The position numbers and the translations under genes are program-made. 64,000 nt of DNA from an uncultured Treponema sp. (GTDB lineage Bacteria > Spirochaetota > Spirochaetia > Treponematales > Treponemataceae), in NCBI GenBank assembly GCA_947165895.1, contig CAMVCB010000006.1:300576-364575 (forward strand). The letters are read 5' to 3'. A model generated the notes under the pieces. That model was not told the origin of the DNA, searched no databases, and saw only the letters and a program-made list of their open reading frames with translations. Below are positions 52,519-63,758 of this stretch, piece after piece; the first letter of the stretch is position 1; each line of letters opens with the position of its first letter.

Positions 52519-53052
52519 TTAATACTTGCTGTCAGCGTAGCCAATCCAGCCTTCCTTTTCTACAAGGGCTTTTTCAAAGTCATCAAGATTAAAAGGATAG
52601 CTCTTTGAAAGGCTTCCTGCAATCAGTTTTACTTTTGCAGTACCGTCATCATTGATAACGATTTTACATTCTGTTTCTTTATCTGCGAAAGTTTTAAACA
52701 TATCAGCAATTGATTTTCTGTCGATTTCGATTGCAAGCATTCCGCAGTTAAACATATTCTGACGGAAAATGCGGGCAAAGTTTGGAGCTACAACAACGTA
52801 GATTCCGTTTACTTCAAGAGCCCATGGAGCATGTTCACGTGATGAACCGCATCCAAAGTTTTCTCTTGTGATGATTACTTTTTTACCTGCCACGTCAGTT
52901 TTTGGATTAAAGCCTTCAAGCTTCAAATCTTCCAAAAGATATGGCTTCAATGCCTGCTTAGAAATTTCTGTAAGGTATTTTGCAGGAATGATTTCATCTG
53001 TGTTGATGTCTGATCTGTCCAAAAAGAGAACAGAACCTCCGAACTGTTTCAT
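52519..53052 (-). CDS. leuD: 3-isopropylmalate dehydratase small subunit
   Basis: 177 residues. FLDRSDINTDEIIPAKYLTE and the swivel-domain signature FGCGSSREHAPWAL identify the aconitase-type small subunit. It pairs with leuC upstream to isomerise isopropylmalate in leucine synthesis; homoaconitase-like use cannot be excluded. GAGG precedes the ATG. No leuA or leuB is adjacent. Confidence 0.92.
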   Translation of the reverse strand: MKQFGGSVLFLDRSDINTDEIIPAKYLTEISKQALKPYLLEDLKLEGFNPKTDVAGKKVIITRENFGCGSSREHAPWALEVNGIYVVVAPNFARIFRQNMFNCGMLAIEIDRKSIADMFKTFADKETECKIVINDDGTAKVKLIAGSLSKSYPFNLDDFEKALVEKEGWIGYADSKY

Positions 53053-53161
53053 ATTAACCTCTTCGTTTTATTATAGGGGCACTAAACCCCTCTTTATTAT
53101 AATAACATCTTTTGTCGAAAATGTGTACTTCAAAATTGCAATGCTGTTATTGCAATTTCTT

Positions 53162-54445
53162 CTATTTATACAATTCTGAATTGCAGATTGTTCCCTTGAT
53201 TGCAGTTGCTGCGGCAGAAGCCGGGCTCATCAGATGAACCATACCGCCCTTACCCATTCGTCCGTTGAAGTTGCGGTTTGTAGTAGAAGCACATACCTCA
53301 CCTTCAGCCATTACTCCGTTTGACATACCAAGACAGGCACCGCAGGTTGGATTTGTTACACAGAATCCTGCATCCATAAAGATGTCTATGATTCCTTCTT
53401 CCAGAGCCATTTTGTAGATTTTTGGAGTAGCAGGCGAAACAATTCCGCGAACACCGTCAGCAAGATGGTGGCCCTTAAGAACCTTTGCGGCAATACGCAG
53501 GTCAGAAATACGACCATTTGTGCAGGAACCGATGTAAATCTGATTTACTTTTGTTCCTTCCATATCGGCAATGTTCTTTACCTGATCCGGCTTATAACCA
53601 ACAGTACAAACCGGCTGCAGGTTAGACAAATCAAGGGTATAAACTTTTTCGTATTCAGCATCGTCATCAGAACGCCACTTAGAATAAGCCTTCAAAGCTT
53701 CTTCTTTTGTTCCGAATTCATCCTTAATGAAGTCCCAGAGATAATCTACTGTCTTTTCATCAGGATAGCAGATGCCGCTTGTAGCACCGGCTTCAACAGC
53801 CATGTTACAGATAGTCATACGTTCTTCCATGTCAAATTTATCAACTACAGGACCTGTAAACTCAACTACGCAGTTTGTAGCTCCGTTTACACCGATTGTG
53901 CTGATAAGGTGAAGAATAACGTCTTTAGCAAAAACACCTGCTTTAAGCTGGCCGTTCAATACAAATTTAATTGATTTTGGCTCTCGGAATGAACATACGC
54001 CCTTCAAAATTCCAACTTCAAGGTCAGTTGTACCAACCCCGGCGGCAAATGCGCCAAATGCACCGTGAGTACAGGTATGGCTGTCTCCCATGATTACAGT
54101 GTAACCTGGACGTACAAATCCTTTTTCCGGGAAGATTGCGTGGCAGACACCGTTTGCACCGATATCAAAAAAGTCCTTGATATTCTGGCGGCGGGCCCAG
54201 TCACGAAGGATTTTTCCCTGAGTTGCAGTTTTAGAATCCTTTGCAGGAGTTACGTGGTCGATTACAGCCTTAATTTTTGTACAGTCAAAAACAGAATCCT
54301 TATTGCGTTCAACAAGGTCGTTAATAGCGATTGGAGTTGTGATTTCATGACAGAAAACACGGTCAAGCTTCAATACATAAGTATTTGGAAACGGAGTGTC
54401 TACAAGGTGTTCTTCAAAGATTTTCTGAGCGATTGTCTTTCCCAT
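53162..54445 (-). CDS. leuC: 3-isopropylmalate dehydratase large subunit
   Basis: 427 residues. DSHTCTHGAFGAFAAGVGTTD and the cluster-ligand motifs IGSCTNGRISDL and NPTCGACLGM give three cysteines for [4Fe-4S]. The aconitase family length fits the LeuC/HacA archaeal-type class (about 420) rather than the 470-residue enterobacterial type. GAGG lies six nt before the ATG. Followed by leuD after 109 bp. Confidence 0.93.
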   Translation of the reverse strand: MGKTIAQKIFEEHLVDTPFPNTYVLKLDRVFCHEITTPIAINDLVERNKDSVFDCTKIKAVIDHVTPAKDSKTATQGKILRDWARRQNIKDFFDIGANGVCHAIFPEKGFVRPGYTVIMGDSHTCTHGAFGAFAAGVGTTDLEVGILKGVCSFREPKSIKFVLNGQLKAGVFAKDVILHLISTIGVNGATNCVVEFTGPVVDKFDMEERMTICNMAVEAGATSGICYPDEKTVDYLWDFIKDEFGTKEEALKAYSKWRSDDDAEYEKVYTLDLSNLQPVCTVGYKPDQVKNIADMEGTKVNQIYIGSCTNGRISDLRIAAKVLKGHHLADGVRGIVSPATPKIYKMALEEGIIDIFMDAGFCVTNPTCGACLGMSNGVMAEGEVCASTTNRNFNGRMGKGGMVHLMSPASAAATAIKGTICNSELYK

Positions 54446-54549
54446 AATATGCCTCGATATTTAATAATATTAAATATATTTTAGTATAATTAAAGTTATT
54501 TGTAAATATGGCGCAGTTGAAATTACCCAGTCGCAACTCACAGTTCCCT

Positions 54550-54679
54550 GACGGTCAGTACATGCCTTGGGCATGTACCGCTACGCGCTGTTCGTTTCTC
54601 GGCGCAGTGCAGTCTAAAAATGTCAGCGGAAACTCCTAAGCACAATCTGCGTTCATCTGTGTCCCATCTGTGGCTATTT
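54550..54679. repeat. Palindromic extragenic region with dispersed 19-mer
   Basis: Perfect hairpin GTACATGCC 54558-54566 / GGCATGTAC 54570-54578; also CTGAC/GTCAG just before. The string GTCCCATCTGTGGCTATTT at 54661-54679 is the same as at 13831-13849 and again abuts the 3' end of a minus-strand gene. Confidence 0.75.
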
Positions 54680-54680
54680 T

Positions 54681-55625
54681 TTATGAAACAACGTTAACAG
54701 GCTTTCCTTCAATAAATGCTTTAAGATTTTCGTATGCAATATTCTGCAGGCGGGCCCTGGTCTCCAGTGGAGCCCAGGCAATGTGAGGAGTTATAATACA
54801 GTTTGGGGCATTAAAAAGCGGACAATCTTCTGCCATAGGCTCGCTTTCAAGAACATCGGCTGCATAACCGGCAAGCTTTCCCTCTTTCAGGAATTGAGCA
54901 AGCTCCTTTTCTACTATAAAGCCGCCGCGGGCTGTGTTTATGAGGAAGGCTGATTTTTTCATAAGTGAAAGAGATTTTTCATTTATAATATGACTGGTCT
55001 GAGGTGTAAGAGGAGCATGAAGGCTGATAAAATCAGAACGGCGGCAAAGCTCTTCAAAACTTACCATTTCAGGCATTCCTTCTCTTGGCGTTCTTGTAGT
55101 GCAGATTACTTTCATTCCAAAAGCCTGTGCAATTACACTAACCTTTTTTCCAATATTTCCATATCCGAAAATTCCAAGAGTTTTCCCGGCCAGCTCATAT
55201 AGAGGTGCCTTCCAGTAACAGAAATCCGGGCAGCGCTGCCAGTCTCCTTTTTGAACGGATGAATTGTGCATTGCAACGTGATTTGTAAAATTAAGGATAA
55301 AGGCAAAAACGTGCTGGGCAACAGAATCTGTTGAATAAGCCGGAATGTTTGTTACGGTAACATTCCGGCGGCGGCAGGCATCAAGGTCAATTACATTATA
55401 GCCTGTAGCGAGCACACCGATATATTTAAGATTTGGGCAGGCAGAAAGAATTTCTTCTGTTATATTGATTTTATTTAAAAAAATCGCATCAGAATCTCCG
55501 ATGCGATTTTTCACTTCTTCCGACGGAGTCCGCTCGTAAACAGTAACATCAGCCAGTTTAGAAAATCTATCCCAGGGTAAATCACCAGGATTTACAGCAT
55601 GTCCGTCTAAAATTGTTAATTTCAT
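54681..55625 (-). CDS. D-2-hydroxyacid dehydrogenase
   Basis: 314 residues. The NAD-binding loop is GIFGYGNIGKKVS. The catalytic residues are in NTARGGFIVEKEL (Arg), LESEPMAED (Glu) and ITPHIAW (His). It resembles glycerate/hydroxypyruvate reductases; the exact substrate is unknown. The stop is next to a dispersed repeat. No convincing ribosome site; it may be translated from the transcript of the small gene upstream. Confidence 0.87.
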   Translation of the reverse strand: MKLTILDGHAVNPGDLPWDRFSKLADVTVYERTPSEEVKNRIGDSDAIFLNKINITEEILSACPNLKYIGVLATGYNVIDLDACRRRNVTVTNIPAYSTDSVAQHVFAFILNFTNHVAMHNSSVQKGDWQRCPDFCYWKAPLYELAGKTLGIFGYGNIGKKVSVIAQAFGMKVICTTRTPREGMPEMVSFEELCRRSDFISLHAPLTPQTSHIINEKSLSLMKKSAFLINTARGGFIVEKELAQFLKEGKLAGYAADVLESEPMAEDCPLFNAPNCIITPHIAWAPLETRARLQNIAYENLKAFIEGKPVNVVS

Positions 55626-55655
55626 ACTTTTTTATTTAAGGGGTAGGAATCCGGA

Positions 55656-55859
55656 TTAACCGATAACGTCAACACCACAACCAGAGATTGCAGCATTAAT
55701 TGCAGCTTCAGCTCCCGCATCATCATAATCAACAAGAACCTGTGATTTTTCACAATTTGCAACCGCATTTGTTACTCCGGCAACTGCAGCTACAGCAGCC
55801 TGAACTTTTCCTGCAGTACCTTCATCAAACATTCCTACTACATAAATCTTCTTCTGCAT
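55656..55859 (-). CDS. HMA-fold-like small protein lacking the metal-binding cysteines
   Basis: 67 residues with the beta-alpha-beta-beta-alpha-beta pattern of heavy-metal-associated domains (QKKIYVVGMFDEGTAGKVQA). The usual G-M-x-C-x-x-C is GMFDEGTAG, with no cysteine pair; the two cysteines present are elsewhere (CEKSQV and SGCGV). GAGG precedes the ATG. It is 30 nt upstream of the dehydrogenase. Function unknown; classic copper chaperone activity is unlikely. Confidence 0.72.
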   Translation of the reverse strand: MQKKIYVVGMFDEGTAGKVQAAVAAVAGVTNAVANCEKSQVLVDYDDAGAEAAINAAISGCGVDVIG

Positions 55860-55965
55860 TGCAATTCCTCTTATATTGAAGTCTTTTAAATATACACCAT
55901 ATATAGGAGCCTTTCAAGTTGAATAACAAAAATTTACACAATCGGTATTTATGTACTAAAAAAAA

Positions 55966-55995
55966 TTGTACATATTTTAAAAGCAATAGTACAAT
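55966..55995 (+). promoter_or_regulatory. Promoter with -10 box abutting MCP start (leaderless)
   Basis: TTGTAC (55966-55971), 18 bp, TACAAT (55990-55995), 7 nt, ATG 56003. No Shine-Dalgarno. Confidence 0.65.
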
Positions 55996-56002
55996 TCTAC
56001 CT

Positions 56003-58102
56003 ATGAAAGAGAAAACACTTAAATCAAAGAAGCAGGGAAAGCTGGTATATTACATTCTGGCAATTACAATCCTGATTGTTGCTTTTCTATCTGTATTTCA
56101 GATTGAATTTGTAAAGATGAGAACACGGAAATCTGTTGCAGATTCTTATGAAGAAGACTGCAGAAAAATCACAGATGCCTATGCAAATGTTGTATCTATC
56201 AGGCTTAGTGAATATCTCAAGCAGATGCGCATGTACACAGAAGCTGATATCAATCAAAGCCAGGATCCCCTGCAGATTCAAAACTGGCTTGTTTCTCATA
56301 CCCAGTCCCGGACTCCTGATTTTGACAGAATCGGTTTTATTGATTCTAAAGGTGATTTCTACAACGACCAGAATAAAATTACTAATGTAAAGGATCGTAT
56401 TTATTTTAAGGCCATCATGGAAGCGGGAAATGATTCAAACATTGATGATCCTGTAACTTCCAAATCCACCGGCGACACTATTATTCACGTTTCAAAAGCA
56501 GTAAAGGTAAACGGCAAAAGAATAGGATTTTACAGTGCTGTTGTAGGTGTAAATAAACTCAATGAATTTATCAGGGGAATCAGAATCGGAAAAACCGGCT
56601 ATGCCCTGCTCTTTAACAGTGAGGGCCAAATTATCGCAACATCGGCTCCAGATGACAATGAAGATAATAAAACAATCATTCTTGAAGGAATGAAGCCGGT
56701 TACTCAGGCTCTTTCAGAAAAAAGAAGCGGTGAACAATGGATAAAATTTCCTAAACTGGGAAATAAATACATCACCTATCAGCCTGTAGAAAATGCAGAC
56801 TGGGGCTTTGTTTTTATGATTGATGCAAGTCAGGTTTATGCAACGGCAAATGAAATTTCCATTACCCTGGTTATTGCCGGAATCGTACTCGGACTTGCCC
56901 TGGTTCTGGGAATCGGTTTTGGAATCTATTATTCACTAAGACCCTTGCAGCAGGTTCAGTCTTCAATTGATGAGATTGCTTCAGGTAAGGCTGATTTGAC
57001 AAAACGAATTACAGGAAAAAGTGAAAGCATAAATAATGAAATCGGTGGCGTTGTAAAAGGCTTTAACCGCTTTACAGAAAAACTTCATACCATCGTTTCT
57101 GATGTTAAGAATTCAAAAGAAGCCCTTTCTGCTGCCGGGCTGGATCTTGATGCCAGTATGCAGGACACAAGCGCTTCAATTACCCAGATTATTGCAAATA
57201 TTTCAAGCGTTCATAATCAGATTAGTAATCAGGGAGACAGTGTTTCGCAGACAGCCGGAGCAGTAAATGAAATTGCATCGAATATTGAATCTCTTGAAAG
57301 GATGATTGCAAATCAGTCTCAGGGAGTAAGTAATGCTTCTTCGGCAGTTGAGCAGATGATTGGTAATATCGCTTCCGTAAATTCTTCTGTTGATAAAATG
57401 GCATCTTCCTTTGATTTACTTTCGGAAAATGCAAAGGCCGGCGCTCAAAAACAGATTCACGTAAACGAACGTATTCATGAAATTGAACAGCAGTCTCAAA
57501 TGCTGCAGGAAGCAAATGCGGCTATTGCAGATATTGCGGAGCAGACTAACCTTCTTGCCATGAATGCCGCAATCGAAGCCGCACATGCGGGTGACGCAGG
57601 AAAAGGTTTTGCTGTAGTTGCTGATGAAATCCGTAAGCTTTCAGAAACCTCTACAAGTCAGTCAAAAACGATTGGAAATCAGCTTTCAAGCATAAAAGAG
57701 TCAATTATTTCTGTTGTAGAAGCTTCTCAGGAATCAAGTGAGGCCTTTAATTCCGTTACAGAAAAAATCAGTGAAACAGATCAGCTTGTAAGGCAGATAA
57801 AAGCTGCCATGGAAGAGCAGCAGGCTGGTTCAAAGCAGATTACAGATTCTTTACAGTCTATGAATGACAGTACGGTTCAAGTCCGAACTGCTTCAGAAGA
57901 AATGTCAATTGGAAACAAGCAGATTCTTGATGAAGTACGAAATCTTCAGAATGCCACAACCGTGATGAAAGCCAGCATGGAAGAAATGGCAATCGGTGCA
58001 AAAAAAATCAACGAAACCGGTGCTGCCCTTTCTGTCATTGCAGAAAAAATGCGTTCTTCAATCACTCAGATTGGCAGTCAGATTGATCAGTTTAAGGTTT
58101 AA
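56003..58102 (+). CDS. Methyl-accepting chemotaxis protein, Cache type
   Basis: About 699 residues. TM1 (about 13-33) and a dCache-type sensing domain (40-280) containing [13 protein letters not shown] and [21 protein letters not shown]2 is near 290-312, then HAMP. The signalling hairpin is [21 protein letters not shown] with ADEIRKLSE. It senses a small ligand outside the cell and controls CheA. An in-frame TTG at 55919 would place 28 extra residues on a region that contains the promoter, so 56003 is used. Confidence 0.93.
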   Translation: MKEKTLKSKKQGKLVYYILAITILIVAFLSVFQIEFVKMRTRKSVADSYEEDCRKITDAYANVVSIRLSEYLKQMRMYTEADINQSQDPLQIQNWLVSHTQSRTPDFDRIGFIDSKGDFYNDQNKITNVKDRIYFKAIMEAGNDSNIDDPVTSKSTGDTIIHVSKAVKVNGKRIGFYSAVVGVNKLNEFIRGIRIGKTGYALLFNSEGQIIATSAPDDNEDNKTIILEGMKPVTQALSEKRSGEQWIKFPKLGNKYITYQPVENADWGFVFMIDASQVYATANEISITLVIAGIVLGLALVLGIGFGIYYSLRPLQQVQSSIDEIASGKADLTKRITGKSESINNEIGGVVKGFNRFTEKLHTIVSDVKNSKEALSAAGLDLDASMQDTSASITQIIANISSVHNQISNQGDSVSQTAGAVNEIASNIESLERMIANQSQGVSNASSAVEQMIGNIASVNSSVDKMASSFDLLSENAKAGAQKQIHVNERIHEIEQQSQMLQEANAAIADIAEQTNLLAMNAAIEAAHAGDAGKGFAVVADEIRKLSETSTSQSKTIGNQLSSIKESIISVVEASQESSEAFNSVTEKISETDQLVRQIKAAMEEQQAGSKQITDSLQSMNDSTVQVRTASEEMSIGNKQILDEVRNLQNATTVMKASMEEMAIGAKKINETGAALSVIAEKMRSSITQIGSQIDQFKV

Positions 58103-58130
58103 CCTCTTTCTTCTGATTAATTCGAAGCCT

Positions 58131-58175
58131 GCATTAAAAATGAAAAAAAATTATATTTTTTTTCATTTTTAATGC
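58131..58175. terminator. 20-bp inverted repeat after MCP
   Basis: Perfect inverted repeat of 20 bp (58131-58150 and 58156-58175) with loop TTATA. It begins GCATTAAAAATG. Arms contain runs of eight A and eight T, so it could terminate the MCP transcript. Confidence 0.7.
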
Positions 58176-58183
58176 AAAAGCTA

Positions 58184-58212
58184 TTGACTGTTTTTTCTAA
58201 GAAGTATATAGT
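58184..58212 (+). promoter_or_regulatory. Promoter for tRNA-Gly
   Basis: TTGACT (58184-58189), 17 bp, TATAGT (58207-58212). Start expected near 58219, about 30 nt before the tRNA. Confidence 0.85.
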
Positions 58213-58249
58213 TCTAAACATCAAGCGACACTAAGTCACCTGAACAAAT

Positions 58250-58322
58250 GCGGATGTCATATAACGGCTTATTATCTCAGCCTTCCAAGCTGATGACGAG
58301 GGTTCGACTCCCTTCATCCGCT
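58250..58322 (+). tRNA. tRNA-Gly (TCC)
   Basis: 73 nt. Acceptor GCGGATG pairs with CATCCGC, anticodon loop CTTCCAA gives TCC, T-arm AGGGTTCGACTCCCT. CCA is not encoded. It is the probable integration target of the island to its right. Confidence 0.95.
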
Positions 58323-58325
58323 CTC

Positions 58326-58355
58326 AAGCCTCCTGAATAGGGAGGCTTTTTTATT
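58326..58355 (+). terminator. tRNA-Gly terminator
   Basis: GCCTCC 58328-58333 pairs with GGAGGC 58341-58346, then TTTTTTATT. Confidence 0.9.
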
Positions 58356-58417
58356 GTCCAAATCGTGCAGGGAGTCGAACCCTACGGGTTCTTACGCGCT
58401 TGATAAATCAAGCGGCG

Positions 58418-58464
58418 CAAAACGCGTTAAAAAAAAACTGACGGCTTTTTTTTAACGCGTTTTG
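58418..58464. repeat. 19-bp perfect inverted repeat
   Basis: CAAAACGCGTT followed by A8 (58418-58436) pairs exactly with 58446-58464; loop of 9. It lies between the two copies of the tRNA 3' end. Confidence 0.85.
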
Positions 58465-58480
58465 TCTTCATCCGCTCTTC

Positions 58481-58507
58481 AAAGCTCATCGATAAGATGG
58501 GCTTTTT
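58481..58507 (+). terminator. Second terminator after the repeated tRNA end
   Basis: AAGCTCATC pairs with GATGGGCTT (one T-G pair), then T6. It stands at the same offset from CTTCATCCGCTCT as the tRNA-Gly terminator, as if it was the flank of another tRNA copy. Confidence 0.8.
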
Positions 58508-58540
58508 TATGCCTAAAATGCTTATGTTATAAGGATTTAG

Positions 58541-58684
58541 CGCGTTCAATTTTATCTTGGTAAGACTAGCTCTGGTTATTACAAGGCCTATTTTATTGCC
58601 CCTGTAACTGGTATCCGCGATTACGGTAAGAGTACGGGCACGAAAGACAAGCTTGAAGCTGCGGTTATTGCAAACGAATTATAA
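58541..58684 (+). pseudogene. Tyrosine-recombinase integrase remnant (N-terminal arm domain)
   Basis: A 47-codon open stretch after a TAG, ending at TAA 58682-58684, with no plausible start. The translation LGKTSSGYYKAYFIAPVTGI and RDYGKSTGTKDKLEAA resembles the N-terminal AP2-like DNA-binding segment of tyrosine recombinases. That segment typically reads K-x-G-x-Y-Y-x-x-F-x-D-P-x-T-G-K-R and S-T-G-T-K-x-K-x-E-A. The catalytic domain is missing; the frame fuses into the next pseudogene. Located 219 nt from tRNA-Gly, as an island integrase would be. Confidence 0.6.
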
Positions 58685-59231
58685 CAGTTCCTGGTGAAGA
58701 TGCTAAAAATCTTCCAGAAAGCTATGTTATTTTCATTACAGAAAATGACATCTTTGAAAAAGGACTACCGCTCTATCATATTGAACGAACTGTAAAAGAA
58801 TGTAATATACCATTTGACGATGAGAGCCATATCATCTATGTTAATGGTAAATACGAAGGAAATGATCCAATTGGCGACCTGATGCATGACTTTCATTGCA
58901 AAAAGGTCGATGATATGAAAAATAAGATTCTAGCTGAAAGAGCCAGATACCTCAAGGAAAATGAAAAGGTAGGGAGCGGCCACTATGTGGCAAAAACAGT
59001 CCAGTGGACTGTTTTTAGCGAGTCTCTCGAAGAGCTGTGCTCGTAGAGGTTAAGCATATGAGTAGAATAATGGAAGAGTTCCTAAAAGAAGTAAGGGAAG
59101 ATGAAACAATAAGACTTCTTGCTATACTTCTTAAAAGTGAAAGTATGTCAGAAGAAAATATTAAAAAATTATTTAAGCTTAGCAAAAAGCAAATGAAAGC
59201 AATAAAAGAAAGAGTTGCTGTTATTGCTTAA
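58681..59231 (+). pseudogene. Rpn/PD-(D/E)XK nuclease-family transposase remnant
   Basis: The frame from 58681 reads LPESYVIFITENDIFEKGLP, LYHIERTVKE and SHIIYVNGKY, the middle of the PD-(D/E)XK transposase family common in gut bacteria. The N-terminal catalytic part is absent. The frame stops at TAG 59044-59046. The proper C-terminus (MSRIMEEFLKEVRED ... KKLFKLSKKQMKA) follows in another frame to 59231. Removing a 74-bp palindromic insertion restores one continuous frame. Inactive. Confidence 0.75.
58973..59046. mobile_element. 74-bp palindromic insertion with GTAG direct repeats
   Basis: Flanked by GTAG at 58969-58972 and 59043-59046. Contains GCCAC-tat-GTGGC, an 11-bp stem AAAAACAGTCC/GGACTGTTTTT followed by AGC (signature TTTTTAGC), and CTCT-cga-AGAG. 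Outer GAGC/GCTC can close the structure. Interrupts the nuclease-family gene. Confidence 0.75.
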
Positions 59232-59282
59232 TCAATTTAACTATTATTATTCGTGCTGGTTGAAACACCCAGGTCCATCTAC

Positions 59283-59308
59283 GGCGAGGAAGTTCCTCGC
59301 CTTTTTTT
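59283..59308 (+). terminator. Terminator before hsdR
   Basis: GGCGAGGA-agt-TCCTCGCC (8 bp) then seven T. Confidence 0.92.
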
Positions 59309-59344
59309 ATGCTAATTATTTGAATAGCGATAAACGTTAAAATG

Positions 59345-59364
59345 TGCTATAATCTTCCTATAAT
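59345..59364 (+). promoter_or_regulatory. Promoter region of hsdR
   Basis: Extended -10 TGCTATAAT (59345-59353) and a second TATAAT (59359-59364). The leader holds GGGAAG before the ATG at 59395. No good -35. Confidence 0.65.
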
Positions 59365-59394
59365 ATTTAATTATGTGAAGATGGGAAGAATCTT

Positions 59395-62193
59395 ATGGCT
59401 GAATACAAGATACACCATAGTACATACGATTTTGATTCACTTTTACCTGAACAGAAAGCTCGCGTAAAAATTGACCAGATGTTGAAAGATTCCGGTTGGA
59501 CTATTGTTCCTCGAGATGACTTTACTCCTGATGCTGTAAATGCTCAGGCTGTTGAAGAAAATCTGATGAAAGGCAATCTTGAAGCTGACTACATTTTGTA
59601 TCTTGATGGAAAAGCTATTGCTGTTCTTGAGGCTAAACGAGAAGAAAACAAACTTGGACTTGAAGTTGCAGAACAGGCTCAGAATTACGGGAATATTCTT
59701 CCAGATTGGGTACAAGCCTGGAAAACTCCGCTTCCTTTTATTTTCCTTTGTAATGGAGATTTATTGCTTTTTAAGGATATGCGGGAAGAAAAGCCTTGTT
59801 ATAAAGTCCTTAAAAAAATGTTTACTCCTAAAGAAATTGTAAATCTTGCAGGAGACGATATAAAATCACAATTTGCAAAACTTCCAGCTCTACCACCTGT
59901 GGGACCAAAAGGTTTACGTGAATGTCAGTTCGAAGCAATTACAAATCTTGAAATATCTTTTAAGCAGGGATTAAAAAAAGCTCTTATTGTTCTTGCAACT
60001 GGAGCTGGTAAAACATTTACAGCTTGTACTGCTGCTTACCGTCTCTTGAATTATATGGGCGCAAAACGAGTACTTTTCCTTGTAGACCGTAATAATCTTG
60101 GAAAACAGGCAGAAGGTGAATTTGGAACTTATAAATTAACAGAAACAGGAAATGCTTTTTCTGATGAATATATTGTTCACCGTCTTAGAAATGTTGAAAA
60201 GATTGGAAACGCCAGTGTTGTAATTTCTACAATCCAAAGACTTTTTGCTGCTCTTACAGGTCAAGAAGTTGATGAGCCTGATGATGACGAAGAAATGGAG
60301 CACGATGAAGATACTCCAGGAAAACAAGTACAACTTACAGGTAACGTACTTTTACCACCAGACTTCTTTGATGTAATTATTATTGATGAATGTCACCGTT
60401 CTATTTATGGAGACTGGCAGCAAGTTTTAACATACTTTTCTAATGCAAAAATTATTGGTTTAACTGCAACTCCTACTCCGGAAGCAGAAGCATTCTTTAA
60501 TAAGAATCGTGTTGTAAATTACACTCTTGAAAAATCTATTGCTGATGGCGTAAACGTACCGCCACGAGTTTATAGAATTAAGACTGAGATTTCTGAAGCT
60601 GGTGGAATTCTTAAAGACGGCGAGAAAGTAAAGAAAGTATCAAACTGGACAGGTCAGTCACAGACACAAAAACAGAAAGAAGAAAAGCAATTTACAAAAA
60701 CTGAAATTGACAGAAGTGTTGTTGTACCTTCTCAAATTGAAACTGTTGTAAGAGCATATAAAGATGCTATCTATGAATCATTATATCCAGAAAGAAAAAA
60801 AGACTGGTCTATGATTCCTAAGACTTTATTCTTTGCTAAGAAAGAAAGTCATGCTCAGGATATTTTGAAAGCAATTGAAGATGTTTTCAAAGACGAATTT
60901 CCTGACAAGAAATTGCCGGACCATTTTGCGCAGCTTATTACATGTAAATCTGGAAACTCAAATCAGTTGATTAGTGACTTTAGAAACAACAAAGATTTCC
61001 GTATTGCAATCACAGTAACTCTTGTTGCAACTGGAACCGATGTTAGACCTCTTGAAATCCTTGTATTTATGAGGGATATCAATTCTGAAGTTTTATATAC
61101 TCAGATGAAAGGCCGAGGCTGCCGTACAATTGCTGATGATAAACTTCGCAATGTAACAACTAACGCTAATTCTAAAGACTGTTATTATCTTGTTGATGCA
61201 GTTGGTGTAACAGAACATGAAAAGTCTATGCCTGCTCCTGGCAAAGGACCTGGCAAAAAAGTTTTATCTCTTAAAGATTTGCTTGAACATCTTGCACATG
61301 GCGAAGTACCTGATGAAAACTTAAGCCTGCTTGCCGGATATTTATCTAATGTAAATAAAAAAGCAGAAGCAGAAGATCTAAATGAGCTTAATGAATTACT
61401 TGGCAGCATTACAGTAAAACAGCTTGCAATGAATATTTATGAGGCAATCGCGCCTGAAACATACAAACTGCCAGAATACAAAGATATTAATGATGAAAAC
61501 AAAGAACGAAAAATCTTAATTTCAGCATTGATTAATAATTTGAAAGCTCGTAAAAAGCTGCTTGAAATTAATGCTGGATTTATAAAGATTGCAGTAGAAA
61601 AGACTGATACTTTAATTTCTGCAGGCTTCTCTAAAGAACAGGCTAAACAATACATCGATACATTCGAAAAATATCTTGAAGATAACAAAGATGAAGTTGA
61701 AGCTTTAAGAATTCTTTACAATCAGGAAAAAGTTGCTATTACTTATTCTATGCTCAAAGATTTGGAAAAGAAACTTATTGCTTATAATAATCAGTTCAAG
61801 TCAGAATTCTTATGGACTTGCTATCAGACTTTAGATGGTGAAACTGGAAATGTAAAGCCGCTCAATAAAGAAACTGAACTTGGAGTTTTAACTAATCTTA
61901 TTCAACTTGTAAGATATGGATATAAGATTGAAAAAGAACTTGTTTCATTAAAGCGAAGATTTGGTAGTTACTTCAATCTTTACTGTGGACAAGCATGGAG
62001 AAAGTTTACTCCTGAACAAGTTGAAATTGTACAGCAGATTGCAGAGTATATCGTGCAAAATGGCTGTGTAACTAATATTGAACTTAACAATGCAAAACAT
62101 GATTTATTTGTTAAAGCAATTCCAATTTTTGGACCAGACAAATTAAATTCAGAAATGCAGACTATATCTAAATACTTATTCTATGGAAAGGTT

Positions 62194-62199
<6 letters not shown>
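59395..62199 (+). CDS. hsdR: Type I restriction enzyme, R subunit (EcoEI-like)
   Basis: 934 residues. Cuts unmethylated DNA after translocation. The N-terminal PD-(D/E)XK nuclease shows EADYILYLDGKAIAVLEAKR. The SF2 motor has Walker A LATGAGKTFTA (about residue 202) and the DEAH-type IIDECHRS (about 327). GLTATPTPEA and the motif V/VI region TLVATGTDVRP / MKGRGCR also fit. Acidic insert near 300. Its stop codon lies in a perfect 13-bp inverted repeat. Part of the island. Confidence 0.95.
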
Positions 62200-63754
<1,555 letters not shown>

Positions 63755-63758
63755 TTAG

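Larger units (their letters stand above)
58312..58478. repeat. Repeated tRNA-Gly 3' end (att-like) and inverted T-arm copy
   Basis: CTTCATCCGCTCT at the tRNA end (58312-58324) is repeated at 58466-58478. A 15-bp T-arm copy AGGGTTCGACTCCCT (58299-58313) appears inverted at 58369-58383. Typical of integration at a tRNA 3' end. Confidence 0.75.

Noticed and set aside
54065..54484. Plus-strand ORF of 139 codons.
   Set aside because: Antisense shadow of leuC, with no ribosome site or recognisable domain.
59037..59231. Independent 64-codon gene starting GTG.
   Set aside because: Its sequence is the C-terminus of the interrupted PD-(D/E)XK-family gene; excising 74 bp puts it in frame with the upstream part.
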